From positions 18,205,027-18,269,026 of the forward strand of contig JABAKD010000023.1 of the NCBI GenBank assembly GCA_012845835.1: a stretch of DNA of 64,000 bases, in the 5' to 3' direction. A program made the translations under genes and the position numbers. The notes below the pieces were generated by a model. That model had not been told where the DNA came from, did not search any database, and saw nothing but the letters and a program-made list of their open reading frames with translations. Below are positions 43,290 through 54,189 of this stretch, in pieces; the stretch's first letter is position 1; the number at the start of each line of letters is the position of its first letter. Origin of the DNA: Undaria pinnatifida (Eukaryota; Sar; Phaeophyceae; Laminariales; Alariaceae).

Positions 43290-45660
43290 TAGGCATGACT
43301 TTCATCCCTGCGTTTTCCGAGCCCCAATCCCATCGGCCGAGATATATGCCCCCGCCCCTCTCCGGCCAACCAGGGGACGTGGCGCGCGCGCCAGGAGTTG
43401 CCCCTCGGGAACTCCCCCAGTCCCGCCACACCGGTTCAGTAAGTTCAGTGACTACCATCTCATCATACTCATTAATAGACAGAGTAGCTGCAGATGCGAC
43501 ATGCTGAATTCAGCGCCACTTGATTATCGAAGGAGCAGAAACCCACCGCACAGCAGAAGCGTTCAGCCGCAAGGGGCAAGGAAGCAGTAAACAACACGAA
43601 AACCGCACCAACACGGCATTCGCTTCCAGTTCGCCGACAAATATCACAACAACAGCTGTTTGCTGCTCTACATACTGCTGTACATTTGTAGCACATGGTG
43701 GTTAGAGTGCTTGATGGGTGGACGGGTTAGTCGGCGGGTGGGTGGGTGGGTGAGTGGGTGGGTGATTAGGTGGGTTAGTCGGGGTCATTGCGTTCATGGG
43801 TGAGTGCTGCTGCTGTTGCTGCTACCTCGAGGTATATGGCTTCCCCTGCTGTGTGATAGCTGACCCGCAACACACGAGGCAGCAGAGAGAGGCAGTTGGA
43901 CGCAGTTTCCGAACAGGCATATAGCGTATGTATATCAGTGTTGGGGGTGGAGGTCGACCTCCAAGTAAAGGGTACTACGCACCCTCTGCTCTTGGCGAGG
44001 AACGCGTAGGACTTCTCGATTGTGGGCATTCAATAGGGGTTTATAGTATTCCCGGTGGTATGTACGTACCGGGTTCGAGGTACTGTATGTTTTAGTCCCG
44101 CTGCACCGGTTCGGCAAGTTCAGTATCATCTCATCATACGCGTCGATAGAGTGGTCGCAGATTCAACTTCCACAATTCACAGCGCAACTTGATTATCGAA
44201 ACAGCAGAAACGCACCGCATAACAGCAGCGTTGAGCAGCAACGAGCAAGGAGGCAACGCGCAACACAACAACCGCACCAACACGACGTACAGTTCCAGCT
44301 CGCCGACAGCAGACCACAACGGCAGCAGCAGCTCAGAGAGGCACCATCACTGGTTTCACCCACGCCCGCCCTCGGCCAATCAGGGCGCGAGGCACGCGCG
44401 GCGGGAGTTGCCCCTCGGGCGAACCCCCCAGCCCCACCGCACCGGTTCAGCAAGTTCAGTGACTATCACCTGTGATGTCATGCCATGTGTACTCATTAAC
44501 AAAGTTATTCAACTAGCCGAAACCAACGCAATATGATTCTCGAAGAATCACAAACGCGCAACAGAAGAAGAAGAGTTCAGCGAGCAAGGAGCAAGGAAGC
44601 AACACACAACACAACAACCGCGCAAACACGTCATCCGTTTCCAGTTCGTTGACAAAAAATACAACGGTTTGCTGCTATACGTACTGCTGTAGAGCTGTAG
44701 TAGCACATGGTCGTTGGGATGTTTGATGGGTGGACGGATTAGTCGGTGGGTGCGTAGGTGGTTAGGTGGGTGGGTTGGAGTCGTTTCATACGTGGCGTGG
44801 GTGAGTCCTTCTTCTGCTGCTGCTGCTGCTGCTGATACCTCGAGGTATCTGCCTGCCTCTGTCGTGTGATACCGGAGAGGCTGTTTTGCGGCATTTTTCA
44901 CCAACCAGGGGGCGAGGCGCGCGCGACGGCAGTTGCGTCGGGCTAACCCCCCAGTCCCGCCGCACCGGTTTCATGTGTTTGCAGTTGGCCGACGAACTGT
45001 TTGCTGCTCTACGTACTACTGTAGAGCTGTAGTAGCACAAGATGATTGGGGCGTTTGATGGGTGGACGGGTTAGTCGGTGGGTGGAGGTCGTTTCATACG
45101 TGGCGTGGATGAGTTCTGCTGCTGCTGCTGCTGCTGATACCTCGAGGTATCTTCCTGCCACTGCCTTGTGATATCTGAGAGGCTGTTCTGCGGCAATTTG
45201 CGCCAATCAGAGGACGAGGCACCCCCGCGGGAGTTGTCCCTTGGGCGAACCCCCCAGTCCCGCCGCATCTGTTCAGCAAGTTTGGGGACTCACCTATGAT
45301 ATGATCTCATGTTTACTCAAGATTCAATTTGCCGAAGTCAGCGCAACTTTATTCTCGAATAATCACGAACCCACCGCACAACAGAAAAAAATCAAGGAGC
45401 AAGGAAGCATCACACAACACACTCGCATCAACACGTCATCTGTTTCCAGTTCGCCGACATAAATGCTTGTTGCTCTACGTACTGCTGTACGACTGTAGTA
45501 GCACAGGGTGGTTGAGGTGTTTTGATGGGTGGACGGGTTAGTCGGTGGGTGGGTAGGTGGTTAAGTGGGCGGGTGGGGGTCGTTTCATACGTGGCGTGAG
45601 TGAGTTCTGCTGCTGCTGATACTTCATGGTATCTCCCTTTGTCAGTATGTACCGTACCCT
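43290..45660. repeat. Rep-B tandem array
   Basis: A unit that starts with 'ggccaatcagggggcgaggcgcg'-type sequence recurs at about 43361, 44374, 44902 and 45204, with deletions. It passes 'cccagtcccgccgcaccggttc', 'gctctacgtactgctgtag', 'gatgggtggacgggttagtcgg' and CTG repeats followed by the palindrome GATACCTCGAGGTATC (words shortened). An inverted copy lies at 49430-50110. Confidence 0.78.
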
Positions 45661-45689
45661 ATGTGCTGGCATTTTTATAGGTTTTCTTC

Positions 45690-46160
45690 TGCGTGCCACG
45701 GTCCATGGAGACATCAACTTCCGCCGCCCTCGCTCGGCTGATACGCACCGAGACGCGACCGAAATCGAAAGCCCCGACTGCTCTGAGTCGAGGAGATTTG
45801 TACCCTGCAGCGCGGTCGGCCTCGGCAAGGATTTTGCACCCCTGGTCACGGTGTCCGAGGAAGCTCACGAAATGTGGGAAGCTCGGCGGGAATTTCGTTT
45901 TTGGACGGGAATGTAAGGCACATTATGTGTTTTATTATCATGATGTGCCGTATTATTTTACGCACTGGCGAAAATTTGCGCAAGCTTTTTTCCAGGCTGA
46001 GTTTCAGCGCGACAGCGACCCGTCCCTGCAACCTACTCCCTTCCTTCAGCTCGAGCGAGCGTGTCGGTACGCTCGCGCGAAGCTGCTAAGCCCCAGAAGA
46101 CGAGTTTTTCTGGTGCCCGGGACGATGCTCGACGCCGCGCACAATCTCGTGTGCGGGTGC
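45690..46160. repeat. Rep-D, copy 2
   Basis: Homologous to 36440-36905, with scattered indels, in the same orientation. Confidence 0.65.
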
Positions 46161-46162
46161 TA

Positions 46163-46725
46163 AGATGGGGGAGGGATGTACTCGGTTTGTGCATGGCCGT
46201 AGTCGTATGACAATAGACCCTCGCATCCCTACTCTGCCGGGACGGAGCACATCGGGTTTTCACCAACCAGGCAGACATTGCTTGCACCAAGCGCGAAGCG
46301 CTGTGAGGCGCATGAAGGGTGAACTGCATCCTTCCAAGAACTCGTAAGACGGACTTAGGCACGTTGTGCCTACTTTCTTGCGTATGGATAACAGCGCCAA
46401 TGAGTTATTTCTTTGTTGGTGTGGCCGCTCCAGAGACAGCCATGGGTACTACTATGTAACTGCTTCGTGGGTGCCTTACCATATTCACACTACGTGGTGC
46501 GATCAATCCCCTTGTGCGGAGTTAGGGTTCTCCACCCCGCACAATATGATCTACTAGATGACCATCATGGTGACCGCCAAAAATAAAATAAATACAAACA
46601 TACGCTGGTTGTCTAGCTCACGCAGTCTGGCATGTTTTACAGCGTTATTACAAACCGACGCCAACCCCAGTGTACATTATAATTTTTTAAGGCGTCGGTG
46701 CCATCCAAGGCTAACTATTATATTT
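46163..46725 (-). mobile_element. Poly(C)-tailed retroposon (Rep-A), inverted copy
   Basis: It begins with a G-rich remnant of the tail (gggggaggg) and 'catggccgtagtcgtatgac', then runs through the whole Rep-A block order backwards to 'aaccgacgccaacccc'. Confidence 0.72.
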
Positions 46726-46732
46726 ATATATT

Positions 46733-46805
46733 TGGAGGGGGGGGGTGTTCAGTTTGTGCATGGCCGTAGTAGTATGACCATAGACGCTCGCATCCCTATT
46801 TTAGG
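46733..46805 (-). mobile_element. Severely 5'-truncated Rep-A copy
   Basis: Eight G, then 'tgttcagtttgtgcatggcc' through 'gcatccctatttta'. Only the ~70 bp shared with the LINE 3' end is present, as expected from early termination of reverse transcription. Confidence 0.65.
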
Positions 46806-47225
46806 GGGGTCGGGTTATTTGGTCGGGTATCGTGTATGCTTGTCCTGGCCCTTCGGGGCGGCCCTGCGCCGGGCTCGATCGTGCCGGCAGAATATTTGAT
46901 GCGCGGGGAAAATCGGCGCTCGTTGCTCATTGGGCATATGCGTGCGAGCGGCGGGTTGTTTAGTTTGCGAGCGCGCTGAAACGTTTGTTTGAAAAACTGT
47001 CTTGGGCACACAGTGCGGTGGGTCCCGGGTCGGCCCGGCGAAAATGACGATATTTTTTGGCTTCGAGAGCGCGCCGCGCGGGCCACGGGGCGAGGGCGAG
47101 GGTGAGGCCCCGGGCCCCAGGGGCGCGCCCCCGCAGCCTAAGGCCGTCGGCCGGGGTGAGCGGCGCCGAGATCGTCGCGGCGGGGCTGGCGCGAAAACTC
47201 CCCGCCGGTCACCAAAAACGCGACC
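46806..47225. other. GC-rich island
   Basis: Much richer in G+C than its surroundings, especially 47070-47215. Open frames exist in all directions (47002-47232, 47057-47353) and translate to arginine/alanine/glycine-rich sequence. It may be a LINE 5' region or a CpG-type island. No family is recognised. Confidence 0.45.
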
Positions 47226-47660
47226 CTACTAGGTTGTATATACAAGGCACACTAAAGAAAGGCAGTGCGAAGCAGTGGGAAATTTTAATTGAAGAAATGG
47301 GAAAGCAAGCAACCCGAATGAGAACATTGGTCATGATGGGGAAGGGCAAATAGTAAGGATGGGGCAGAGATGTTGACAATCGTACAAAAAACGAGATGAA
47401 GACGTTGAACGATAGGCATATCTATGCCTCGAGGTTAGGTGTTAAGTAATCCCTAACGGACGAACAAGGCCTTTCGATGTTTAAAACTTTTGGGCGAAAA
47501 TATACCCCGACGTCTAAAACTTGAAATATTGATGTCTTCAAAATGTCTAGAAAGAGAAAAAGAGGAAGGACGAAACTAGTTGGAAATAGGCTAGTATATA
47601 TTTTCACTAATCCAGACACAGATGGCAAGAAAAGGGTTTATCTCATGAGCTGCTCATGAT
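47226..47660 (+). pseudogene. Decayed coding-like sequence, unrecognised
   Basis: A frame continuing from the GC-rich island reads GTLKKGSAKQWEILIEEMGK and stops at 47351. Further frames downstream read LTDEQGLSMFKTFGRKYTPT and GNRLVYIFTNPDTDGKKRVY, each broken by stops or shifts. The composition is protein-like. It resembles the ORF upstream of a LINE endonuclease in style, but I cannot assign it. Confidence 0.3.
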
Positions 47661-49040
47661 TGGGTAGAAACTTCGAGAATGCCCTGACATGCTCTCGCTC
47701 GATGGTGCGCAGACGGCCAGAAATGGCGAGTGCTTCGTACTCCAGACTCATCTCTTACATTGATTATATCTCGCGGGCGTCTACCGCCTTCGGTGTGCCT
47801 CAGCCTGGCAGTCAGTACAGCAGCACAGCAGAACTGGCCCTCAACCCGGTTCAATTTTCAACCCTCGAAATGTAGTAGGCATTCGCGCAGGAGGCAGGAG
47901 GGTCGTACACTGTTGCAGCTCAGCACATGCGCTACGTCGGGCACAAAGCATTTTTTTGTATCGAAAAGTTCGAGCCTCAGGACGACAGAGCAGGAGCGAG
48001 CGCGCGACAAAAGATCTCGAAGTCCCAGCTCTCTGACCGCAGAGCGCGCGGGGATAGGAATGTCGTGAGCGCTCTCCACGGGCTTTAGTTGTGCTGTGGT
48101 TGGGTTGGCTGTTGGGGTGCTTCTGGTTTGTTTGCCGTGCTGTGTTGTTTTTGTTTTGTGGTGTGCTGTGTGTGCTTGCTCGGTGCACAGGCTCGTTGTT
48201 TGCTGGATGCTCGGCGAAAACGAGGACGCTTTTTCAAGTAGTAATGCGTAGGGGCACCCCGCTCGACCACGAGATCGGAATGCCTCTGACCGCCGTCAAC
48301 GTTGCTGGTGTTGTACACGTAGGTTTATTGCTTCGAGTTCGTGATACAGCAAGCGGCTTGCTGTAGCTGGGTTGATCGTTGCAATTACGGCGAGCTGTGT
48401 GCTGTGGTGCTGCTGGTTCTTTGTTGGTGTTGCCTCGTGCGTGTGTCGTCTGAATTACTGTCTGCTGAAAATACTACTGGTCGGAAACTAGCTCCCAATA
48501 TGCGCTTGGGCAAAAAGGTGCCTAAGTGCATATTTTGGGATAATCCACGTCTCACCGTGGTCTGCCGTGGTCGTTGGGTCGAAAAAAGGGGCCTACTCTT
48601 AATCGTATTTTTTTCAAGTTTAAAAGACAAATGGGCTTAATTCTGTTTAGATCCTAATACAAGCGCAAAAATCGGTGCGCTTCGCCCGCCTTATTTCCCC
48701 CTTTTTCTTTTTGGGCTGCGCCAAGCGAAGGTCATAGCTGGTATCCACGGACACCTTCGCATTCATGGTGGTATTGTATAAAAAATCGCCGCTTTGGTCC
48801 CAGACTCGTTGGAGCACTAGAGGTACCCGGTAGGTGTGAAAGGCGTGCTGTCGCTGTGGTGCTTGTCTGCGCCGCTGCCGTTTGGGCCGTTTACCGATCA
48901 ACGGAAGCGCGGCTTTTGTGTGTGGGTGCGCTATTGTCAAGTATAGACACGCCCGACAATCAAGCAGCATCCGTTTCAACTGGACTGGTAGAAATGATCG
49001 CGGCATGAACATCGTAGCATAAGTTGTGGATTACTAGCTG
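47661..49040. other. Unassigned sequence
   Basis: A 37-residue minus-strand frame at about 47645-47755 (MSLEYEALAISGRL...) is compositionally protein-like but isolated. The rest is unremarkable. Confidence 0.35.
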
Positions 49041-49045
49041 CCTTT

Positions 49046-50287
49046 TCACTTTTTTTCAACACCACAGAAAGTGGTCTGGGCGAAGAATGAACGGAAACGG
49101 ACCACAACGCCGTAGTAAAACTTCGCCGAGGGTGCTTTGTTTTGGTCGTGGGCGTTATAATCGCAGGTACGTGTATCTTCAGCATGCAGCAGTAGGTACG
49201 GGTACCGGTTTGTGGGTGGGTTGTGGATCGGTGGATGAGTGGTCATGGGTGGTTTAAATTTACACGTTATTGTACTCCGCTGGAGGTACAGCGTACCCAT
49301 GATTGTGATTGTATTTTCAAGACAATTTCGAGGACGGACCAAACGCCCCTGTGTGCTGGTGTCCGTATCAGCTGGTAAGTACTGCTGTTCTGCTGTAGCA
49401 CCTATTGGTTGGATTTTTTGGTGGTAGGATGGGTTGGTTGGTTGGCGGGTGGTTGGTTGGGTAGGTGGGTGGTTGGTTGGGTAGGTGGGTGGCGGTCGTT
49501 TCGTGCGTGGGTGAGTGCGTTCGTGCCTGTAGGAGGTAGAGCTGTGTTTTTTATTTAATACAACAACAGTATTTGTTCTCTCCGCTATATAACCGGCCTG
49601 CTCTGGCGAAATTGGAGCACGAAACAACGCATCCGTTTGCTGCTGTATTGATGTTGGTTGGTGGGTGTATAGCTTGGTCGGTGGCTGTACTGCTGTAGCA
49701 TGGTAGAATTCGTTGGTTGGTGGGTGTATGGCTTGGTCGGTGGGTGGGTGTGCCATGCGGTACGTAGGTGGTGTTTTGTCGTCGAACTGGAAGCGGATGT
49801 CATGTTGGTGCGTTCGTTGTGTTCTGTGTTGCTTCCTTTCTTTGCAGCCGAACGCTGATGATGTGCGGTGGGTTTGTTGTGCTTTTCGATAATCAGGAAG
49901 TTCTGCATCCACTCTATTAATGAGTATGATGAGATGATAATCACTGAATCTGCTAAACCGGTGCGGCGGGACTGGGGGGTACCCCCGATGGGAGCCTCCC
50001 GCCGCGCGTGCCTCGCCCTCTGATTGGCCTAAGAGGGGCGAGGGGGGATCCCTCGGCCAATGGGGTTGGGGCTCGGAAAACGCAGGGATAAGCCATATGC
50101 CTATTGTATTATATAGACCTATCGTCAACCTTAACATGTCTGATAGAGTACAAAAGCCAGAGCGAGGATGGATTAATCTGCGTTCCCCTTGCCTCCTCGG
50201 TAAGGTATGCTGCAAGGCATGCTCTAGTAGGCTTGTCGCGAGTGGGAGGGGTCTTTCTGGCGGGTGTAAGACCGGACTCACCTTCAA
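49046..50287 (-). CDS. 413-codon open frame, proline/threonine-rich, unrecognised
   Basis: This is the longest open frame in the window. Its N-terminal third (ALQHTLPRRQGERRLIHPRS, then AFSEPQPHWPRD) overlaps the inverted Rep-B copy. The middle is repetitive with PTNPSYHQ and HPPTNEF-type words from CCAACC repeats. The C-terminus is mixed. No domain is recognised. The Rep-B copies at 43290-45660 do not preserve this frame, so it is more likely a stop-poor repeat than a gene. Confidence 0.2.
   Translation of the reverse strand: MKVSPVLHPPERPLPLATSLLEHALQHTLPRRQGERRLIHPRSGFCTLSDMLRLTIGLYNTIGIWLIPAFSEPQPHWPRDPPSPLLGQSEGEARAAGGSHRGYPPVPPHRFSRFSDYHLIILINRVDAELPDYRKAQQTHRTSSAFGCKERKQHRTQRTHQHDIRFQFDDKTPPTYRMAHPPTDQAIHPPTNEFYHATAVQPPTKLYTHQPTSIQQQTDALFRAPISPEQAGYIAERTNTVVVLNKKHSSTSYRHERTHPRTKRPPPTYPTNHPPTQPTTRQPTNPSYHQKIQPIGATAEQQYLPADTDTSTQGRLVRPRNCLENTITIMGTLYLQRSTITCKFKPPMTTHPPIHNPPTNRYPYLLLHAEDTRTCDYNAHDQNKAPSAKFYYGVVVRFRSFFAQTTFCGVEKK
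49430..50110 (-). repeat. Rep-B, inverted copy
   Basis: The reverse complement of 49780-50110 aligns with 43290-43640 from the outer edge 'ataggcat...cctgcgttttccgagcccc' inward. GGTTGG-rich sequence at 49430-49500 corresponds to the ggtggg part of the unit. Confidence 0.7.
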
Positions 50288-51585
50288 GGAGTGATACTTT
50301 CTTGCTGCTGCGTGTGGCCCCGAGGCTTAGGTGTGGCGGTAGAGTTGGGTCGTACGTGGTGCGTTAGGCATGGTCACCTACGATTCGCACGTCTTGTTAG
50401 GCAGCAGTGGCGGAGCAATGCGTAATCGGGATGCTCGTGCGCGGAGGCAGACGCCACCACGAGCCACACTACGGCGCAGTGTCGGTTTGCGTGGGGGAAC
50501 TGCGCCGACAGGAGAGTGGATTCGACGAAAGAGGAGGGCGACTGAGCGTCGATGGGCGGGGAAGAGACGGATTGCACTCCTTGAACGGCAATTTTTGTGT
50601 TTCAGATCAGCACCGCAAGCTGCGAGGAGCATTTTGTTTTGGGGGACGGGGGAGAACGGGAACCGACTGGAATTGAGTGTCAACGAGAGTAAGTGCGAAG
50701 GAGCGGGCTGAATGAGCTAAGGCGATGACGCGGCCATGGAGAACCACAGCAGGAGGATGGCACACGGAGAACCATGACCCGCACGCACACCATCATCACG
50801 AGAGCAGCGGTCGTCTTTTTTTCACGGATTTTTTTACGAGTCAGTAGCACAAAATGTTATTTACGACACTGATTTTTGTAGAGTGGGTAGAGTTGTATAC
50901 CCTTCGTGGGGAACGCCCCCCCGCAATTTTCAGGCTCGGGCGTCGTAGCTGCGCTGGAACATGTCAGATAACTCGGGAAGACGGGGCGATTATTGATACT
51001 TGTATGGTGGACGAATTTTATTTCTTTGAATTTTCGGATCTTCCGAGGGCTCCAGCACCTTTGTGTTGCCACGGACTCTAGATTTTTGACAAGTGTTAAT
51101 GTGAGACAACAAGAACAACAAGAACAACAACACGATGCACACCGAAAAAAGGGGAGAAACTTTTATTGTTGATTTTTTTGCTGTGAAGAATGGATGGAGC
51201 CAAGAAACAGAAGTTTAGGTATGTGCAGCTGACGCTGGAACTTCGGACCACTACCTATGGACAAAGAGTCAGCAAACTAGAGTTATCAAAAGTAGAAGTG
51301 GTTGGAAACTGTACAGATTGAGAGGTCCTGGCTACGGTAAGGCGGTCACTTTTGTGGCCTTTTTTGTAGTGACTTGGGGTCGCTTGCGCGAGTTACCCCC
51401 CTGGTTCTTTGCGTGCGATCTTGAGCTTTCATGCTTATTTATTTTTTTGGCGATATCAATCCGGAAAGGGATGGTAAGCTACGCTGCGTCTAATTAATCG
51501 CCGTCGTTTTGTCTATGAGGTACGCAGTCAATTTTGATAATAGCTCAAACCCGGTAGTGAAAGTAGGGGTACACCCTCTACCGTA
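50111..51585. other. Unassigned sequence
   Basis: Several short frames (50370-50711, 50854-51081) have mixed composition but no recognisable domain, and frames overlap on both strands. No repeat match was seen inside the window. Confidence 0.35.
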
Positions 51586-51589
51586 GCCT

Positions 51590-51990
51590 TGGTCGATAAC
51601 AGGTAAACTTGCCATTAAAATAAGCCAGCATGAGTTCCAGGAGAAGATGACGAAAAGCGTAGAGCATTTTTCGGCTCTTGGTAACCATACGTACAACAAA
51701 GAACGACGTGGAAAGGGATAGTGTAGGAGCGCATACAAGAATGGGGGCGATTGGTCAAGGCCACAGCAAGTAAAATCATACGGAAGATGTGGGTGGTATT
51801 GAATAGAGCTATAAATGGTGGGGCAACGAAGTCAAAGAGGCTATACGCGTAACGAGAGAAGCGTGCGCAAAGCGTGCATCTAGTAAAACTACAGCACGAT
51901 GGGAGAATTATGCTACAGCTAGAATATATGTAAAAGAGGTCGTAGAGAAAAAGGGAATACGGACAGACATCAGGCAGGGAACCAATGAAT
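51590..51990 (+). pseudogene. LINE fragment: endonuclease end and linker, fused to the poly(C) tail
   Basis: One frame reads ITGKLAIKISQHEFQEKM (the endonuclease-end style). After a shift another reads GNEVKEAIRVTREACAKRAS, TTARWENYATARIYVKEVVE and KKG (51820-51950), the basic helical linker that normally precedes the reverse transcriptase. Directly afterwards comes 'accaatgaata' and 18 C (51992-52009), the same tail as the LINE at 13780. The reverse transcriptase is therefore deleted and the copy is an internally deleted, dead LINE. Confidence 0.75.
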
Positions 51991-51991
51991 A

Positions 51992-52660
51992 CCCCCCCCC
52001 CCCCCCCCCTCTTCCTCCGCGCTGCTGCCCAACTTCACACAAGGGGAATGAACGCATAACGTTGTGTGAATATGGTAAGGCACCCACGAAGCAGTTACAT
52101 AGTAATACCCATTGCTGTCTCTGGAGCGGTCACACCAACAAAGAAATAACTCATTGGCGCTGTCATCCATACGCAAGAAAGTAGGCACAAGGTGCCCAAG
52201 TCCGTCTTACGAGCGGTACTTGGAAGGGTGCAGTTCACCCTTCATGCGACTCGCCGGACACCTCACGGCGCTTCGCGCTTAGTGCAAGCAATATCTTCGT
52301 GGCTGGTGAAAACCCGACGTGCTCCGTCCCGGCCGAGTAGAGATGCGAGGGCCTATGGTCGTACGACTACGGCCATGCACAAACTGAGTACACCCCCACC
52401 CCCTCCAGTGGCGCTGTCATCCATAAGCAAGAAAGTAGGCACATGACGCCCAGGTCCGTCTTACGAGCGGTCCTTGTAACGTTTCAGTTCACCTTTCATG
52501 CGACTTGCCGACCACCTCACGGCGCTTCGCGCTTGGTGCAAGCAATGTCCGCCTGGTTGGTGAAAACTCGACGTGCTCCGTCCCGGCGTAGTAGGGATGC
52601 GAGTGTTCGTGGTCATACGACTACGGCCTTGCACAAACTGAGTACACTCCCTCCCCCCTT
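51992..52660 (+). mobile_element. Two Rep-A retroposon copies in tandem
   Basis: The first copy (to about 52400) starts at 'cacaaggggaatgaacgca' and ends 'catgcacaaactgagtaca'. The second (52405-52660) starts at 'tggcgctgtcatcca' and ends the same way with 'gagtacactccctccccc'. Both are 5' truncated relative to 13800-14395. Confidence 0.72.
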
Positions 52661-52689
52661 TCCTCCACGCTGCTGTTGTTCCTGCTGGG

Positions 52690-53167
52690 ATTGGCGTCGA
52701 TTGACGTCGAGGCTGTAACACACGCATCTCCCAACGTCATCTAGACCATCAGGTTGCCGTCTTTTTTTTATGGCGGTAACCGAAATGGTGGTCGAATCAG
52801 ATCGTATTTTGCGTGAAGAACTTTAACTCTGCGCAAGGGGATGGTATCACCAAGTCTGTATTGGCGTATTGTAATGTACCCACGAGGCAGTATACCCATT
52901 GCTGTCTCTGAATGTGGCCACACCAGAAAGCCGGTAAACTAAATCGTGTCATCCATTTGCAACAAAGTGCACACAAGGTGCCGAAGTCCGCCTCACAAGT
53001 GGTTCTTAGTAGGATACGTGACGCCGAACACCTCACGGCGGTTCACGCTCGGTGCACGCGGTGTCTTCCTGGTCGTTGAAAACCCGACGTGCTCCACCCC
53101 GGCATTGTTGCGATGCGAGGGTCTATAATCGTACGACTACGGCCATGCATGAAATGAGTACCCCCCC
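52690..53167 (+). mobile_element. Rep-A retroposon copy
   Basis: A more diverged copy, from 'ggcgtcgattgacgtcgagg' to 'catgcatgaaatgagta' and 7 C. It ends 55 bases before the ankyrin exon's splice acceptor. Confidence 0.7.
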
Positions 53168-53221
53168 ACTCCCCCCTCTTCATTTTGGCGTATCGATACC
53201 GTTGTGTGGTCATGTCGTCAG

Positions 53222-53372
53222 GGGTCATCTGAATGTGGTTTGTTGGCTGGTGAGAACGGCGGGGGCGGAGCCTGACCGACCCAACAACGATGGCTGCACG
53301 CCTCTTCTATTCGCGTGTGAGCGGGGTCATGTGGGCGTGGCGCAGTGGCTCGTCCGTGAGGGTGGGGCTAAG
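53222..53372 (+). pseudogene. Ankyrin-repeat exon, 151 bp
   Basis: After AG at 53220-53221, one base plus the frame GHLNVVCWLVR, EPDRPNNDGCTPLLFACERG and HVGVAQWLVREGGAK spans the end of one ankyrin repeat and a full second one. AAG then GTGACG at the 3' end is an acceptable splice donor. NDGCTPL..AC..GHV.VAQWLV matches the repeat consensus well. No further exon was found downstream, where the frame runs on only as VTWVWWLLYY before a stop, consistent with intron. This is an exon fragment or part of a gene whose other exons are outside view or degraded. Confidence 0.75.
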
Positions 53373-53379
53373 GTGACGT

Positions 53380-54185
53380 GGGTGTGGTGGTTATTGTATT
53401 ATGTTTACATGTGACAGTTCTTTATTTTGTGGCATGCTAATGAAATGCATTCGCTTGTTGCTTCCATGTAAGCTGATAAATTGGGGCAGCCAGGTGCAAA
53501 TGATTTTTTATGCTGACATTATCCAGAAATATCATACATGGAGTTCAGGTGACGATGGCGCAACCGACTCAGCCCGCCCCTTAGAACCGCTTTACTCCGG
53601 GCTGCCCCCCTTTTCGTATACGATATGTCGTGTCATCGATAAGTTAAGTAAGTTTAGATAGATGCAGGCAACTACAGATTAGAATAAACAAGTATAAGTA
53701 GGTTTTGATAAATTGTGGCAAATAAAGGTACATAACAGGTACCCGGTATATTTTTATAACAGGTATCCCCATCACTACTTGGGTGTAACCCTACCCACTA
53801 CTATTACATTAAGACATGTTTGTTGCGTTCGGTCCGTAAATAATCCCTCAGTTAGTTGACTATGCGTCGACGGCTGATGTTATTTTTTTCATATGTGTAG
53901 CCTATTCTACTTGCTTGTTTTTCTGCTTTAACTGCACTTCTGTTGCTACACGCGCACAGCTTGCTGTACTCCGGTCTGTATTCGCTGCTGCAGTATATAG
54001 TACTCGTACCGTTGCTGCTGCTGTCGTCGCACGCTGTGTGGTACGCTGTACTGATTACTGCTGCTGGTCATCTGCTACCTGGTACACGGCTACTCGTTAG
54101 GCTGCTGCGATGCTGTTGTCGTCGACTCGCGACGTCCTCGTTCTATACTGTTGGTAGATGGGTTACGAAAACATAGTTTCGTGCG
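53380..54185. other. Unassigned sequence
   Basis: No recognisable gene. CTG-rich patches lie near 53980-54110. Confidence 0.4.
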
Positions 54186-54189
54186 GGAA

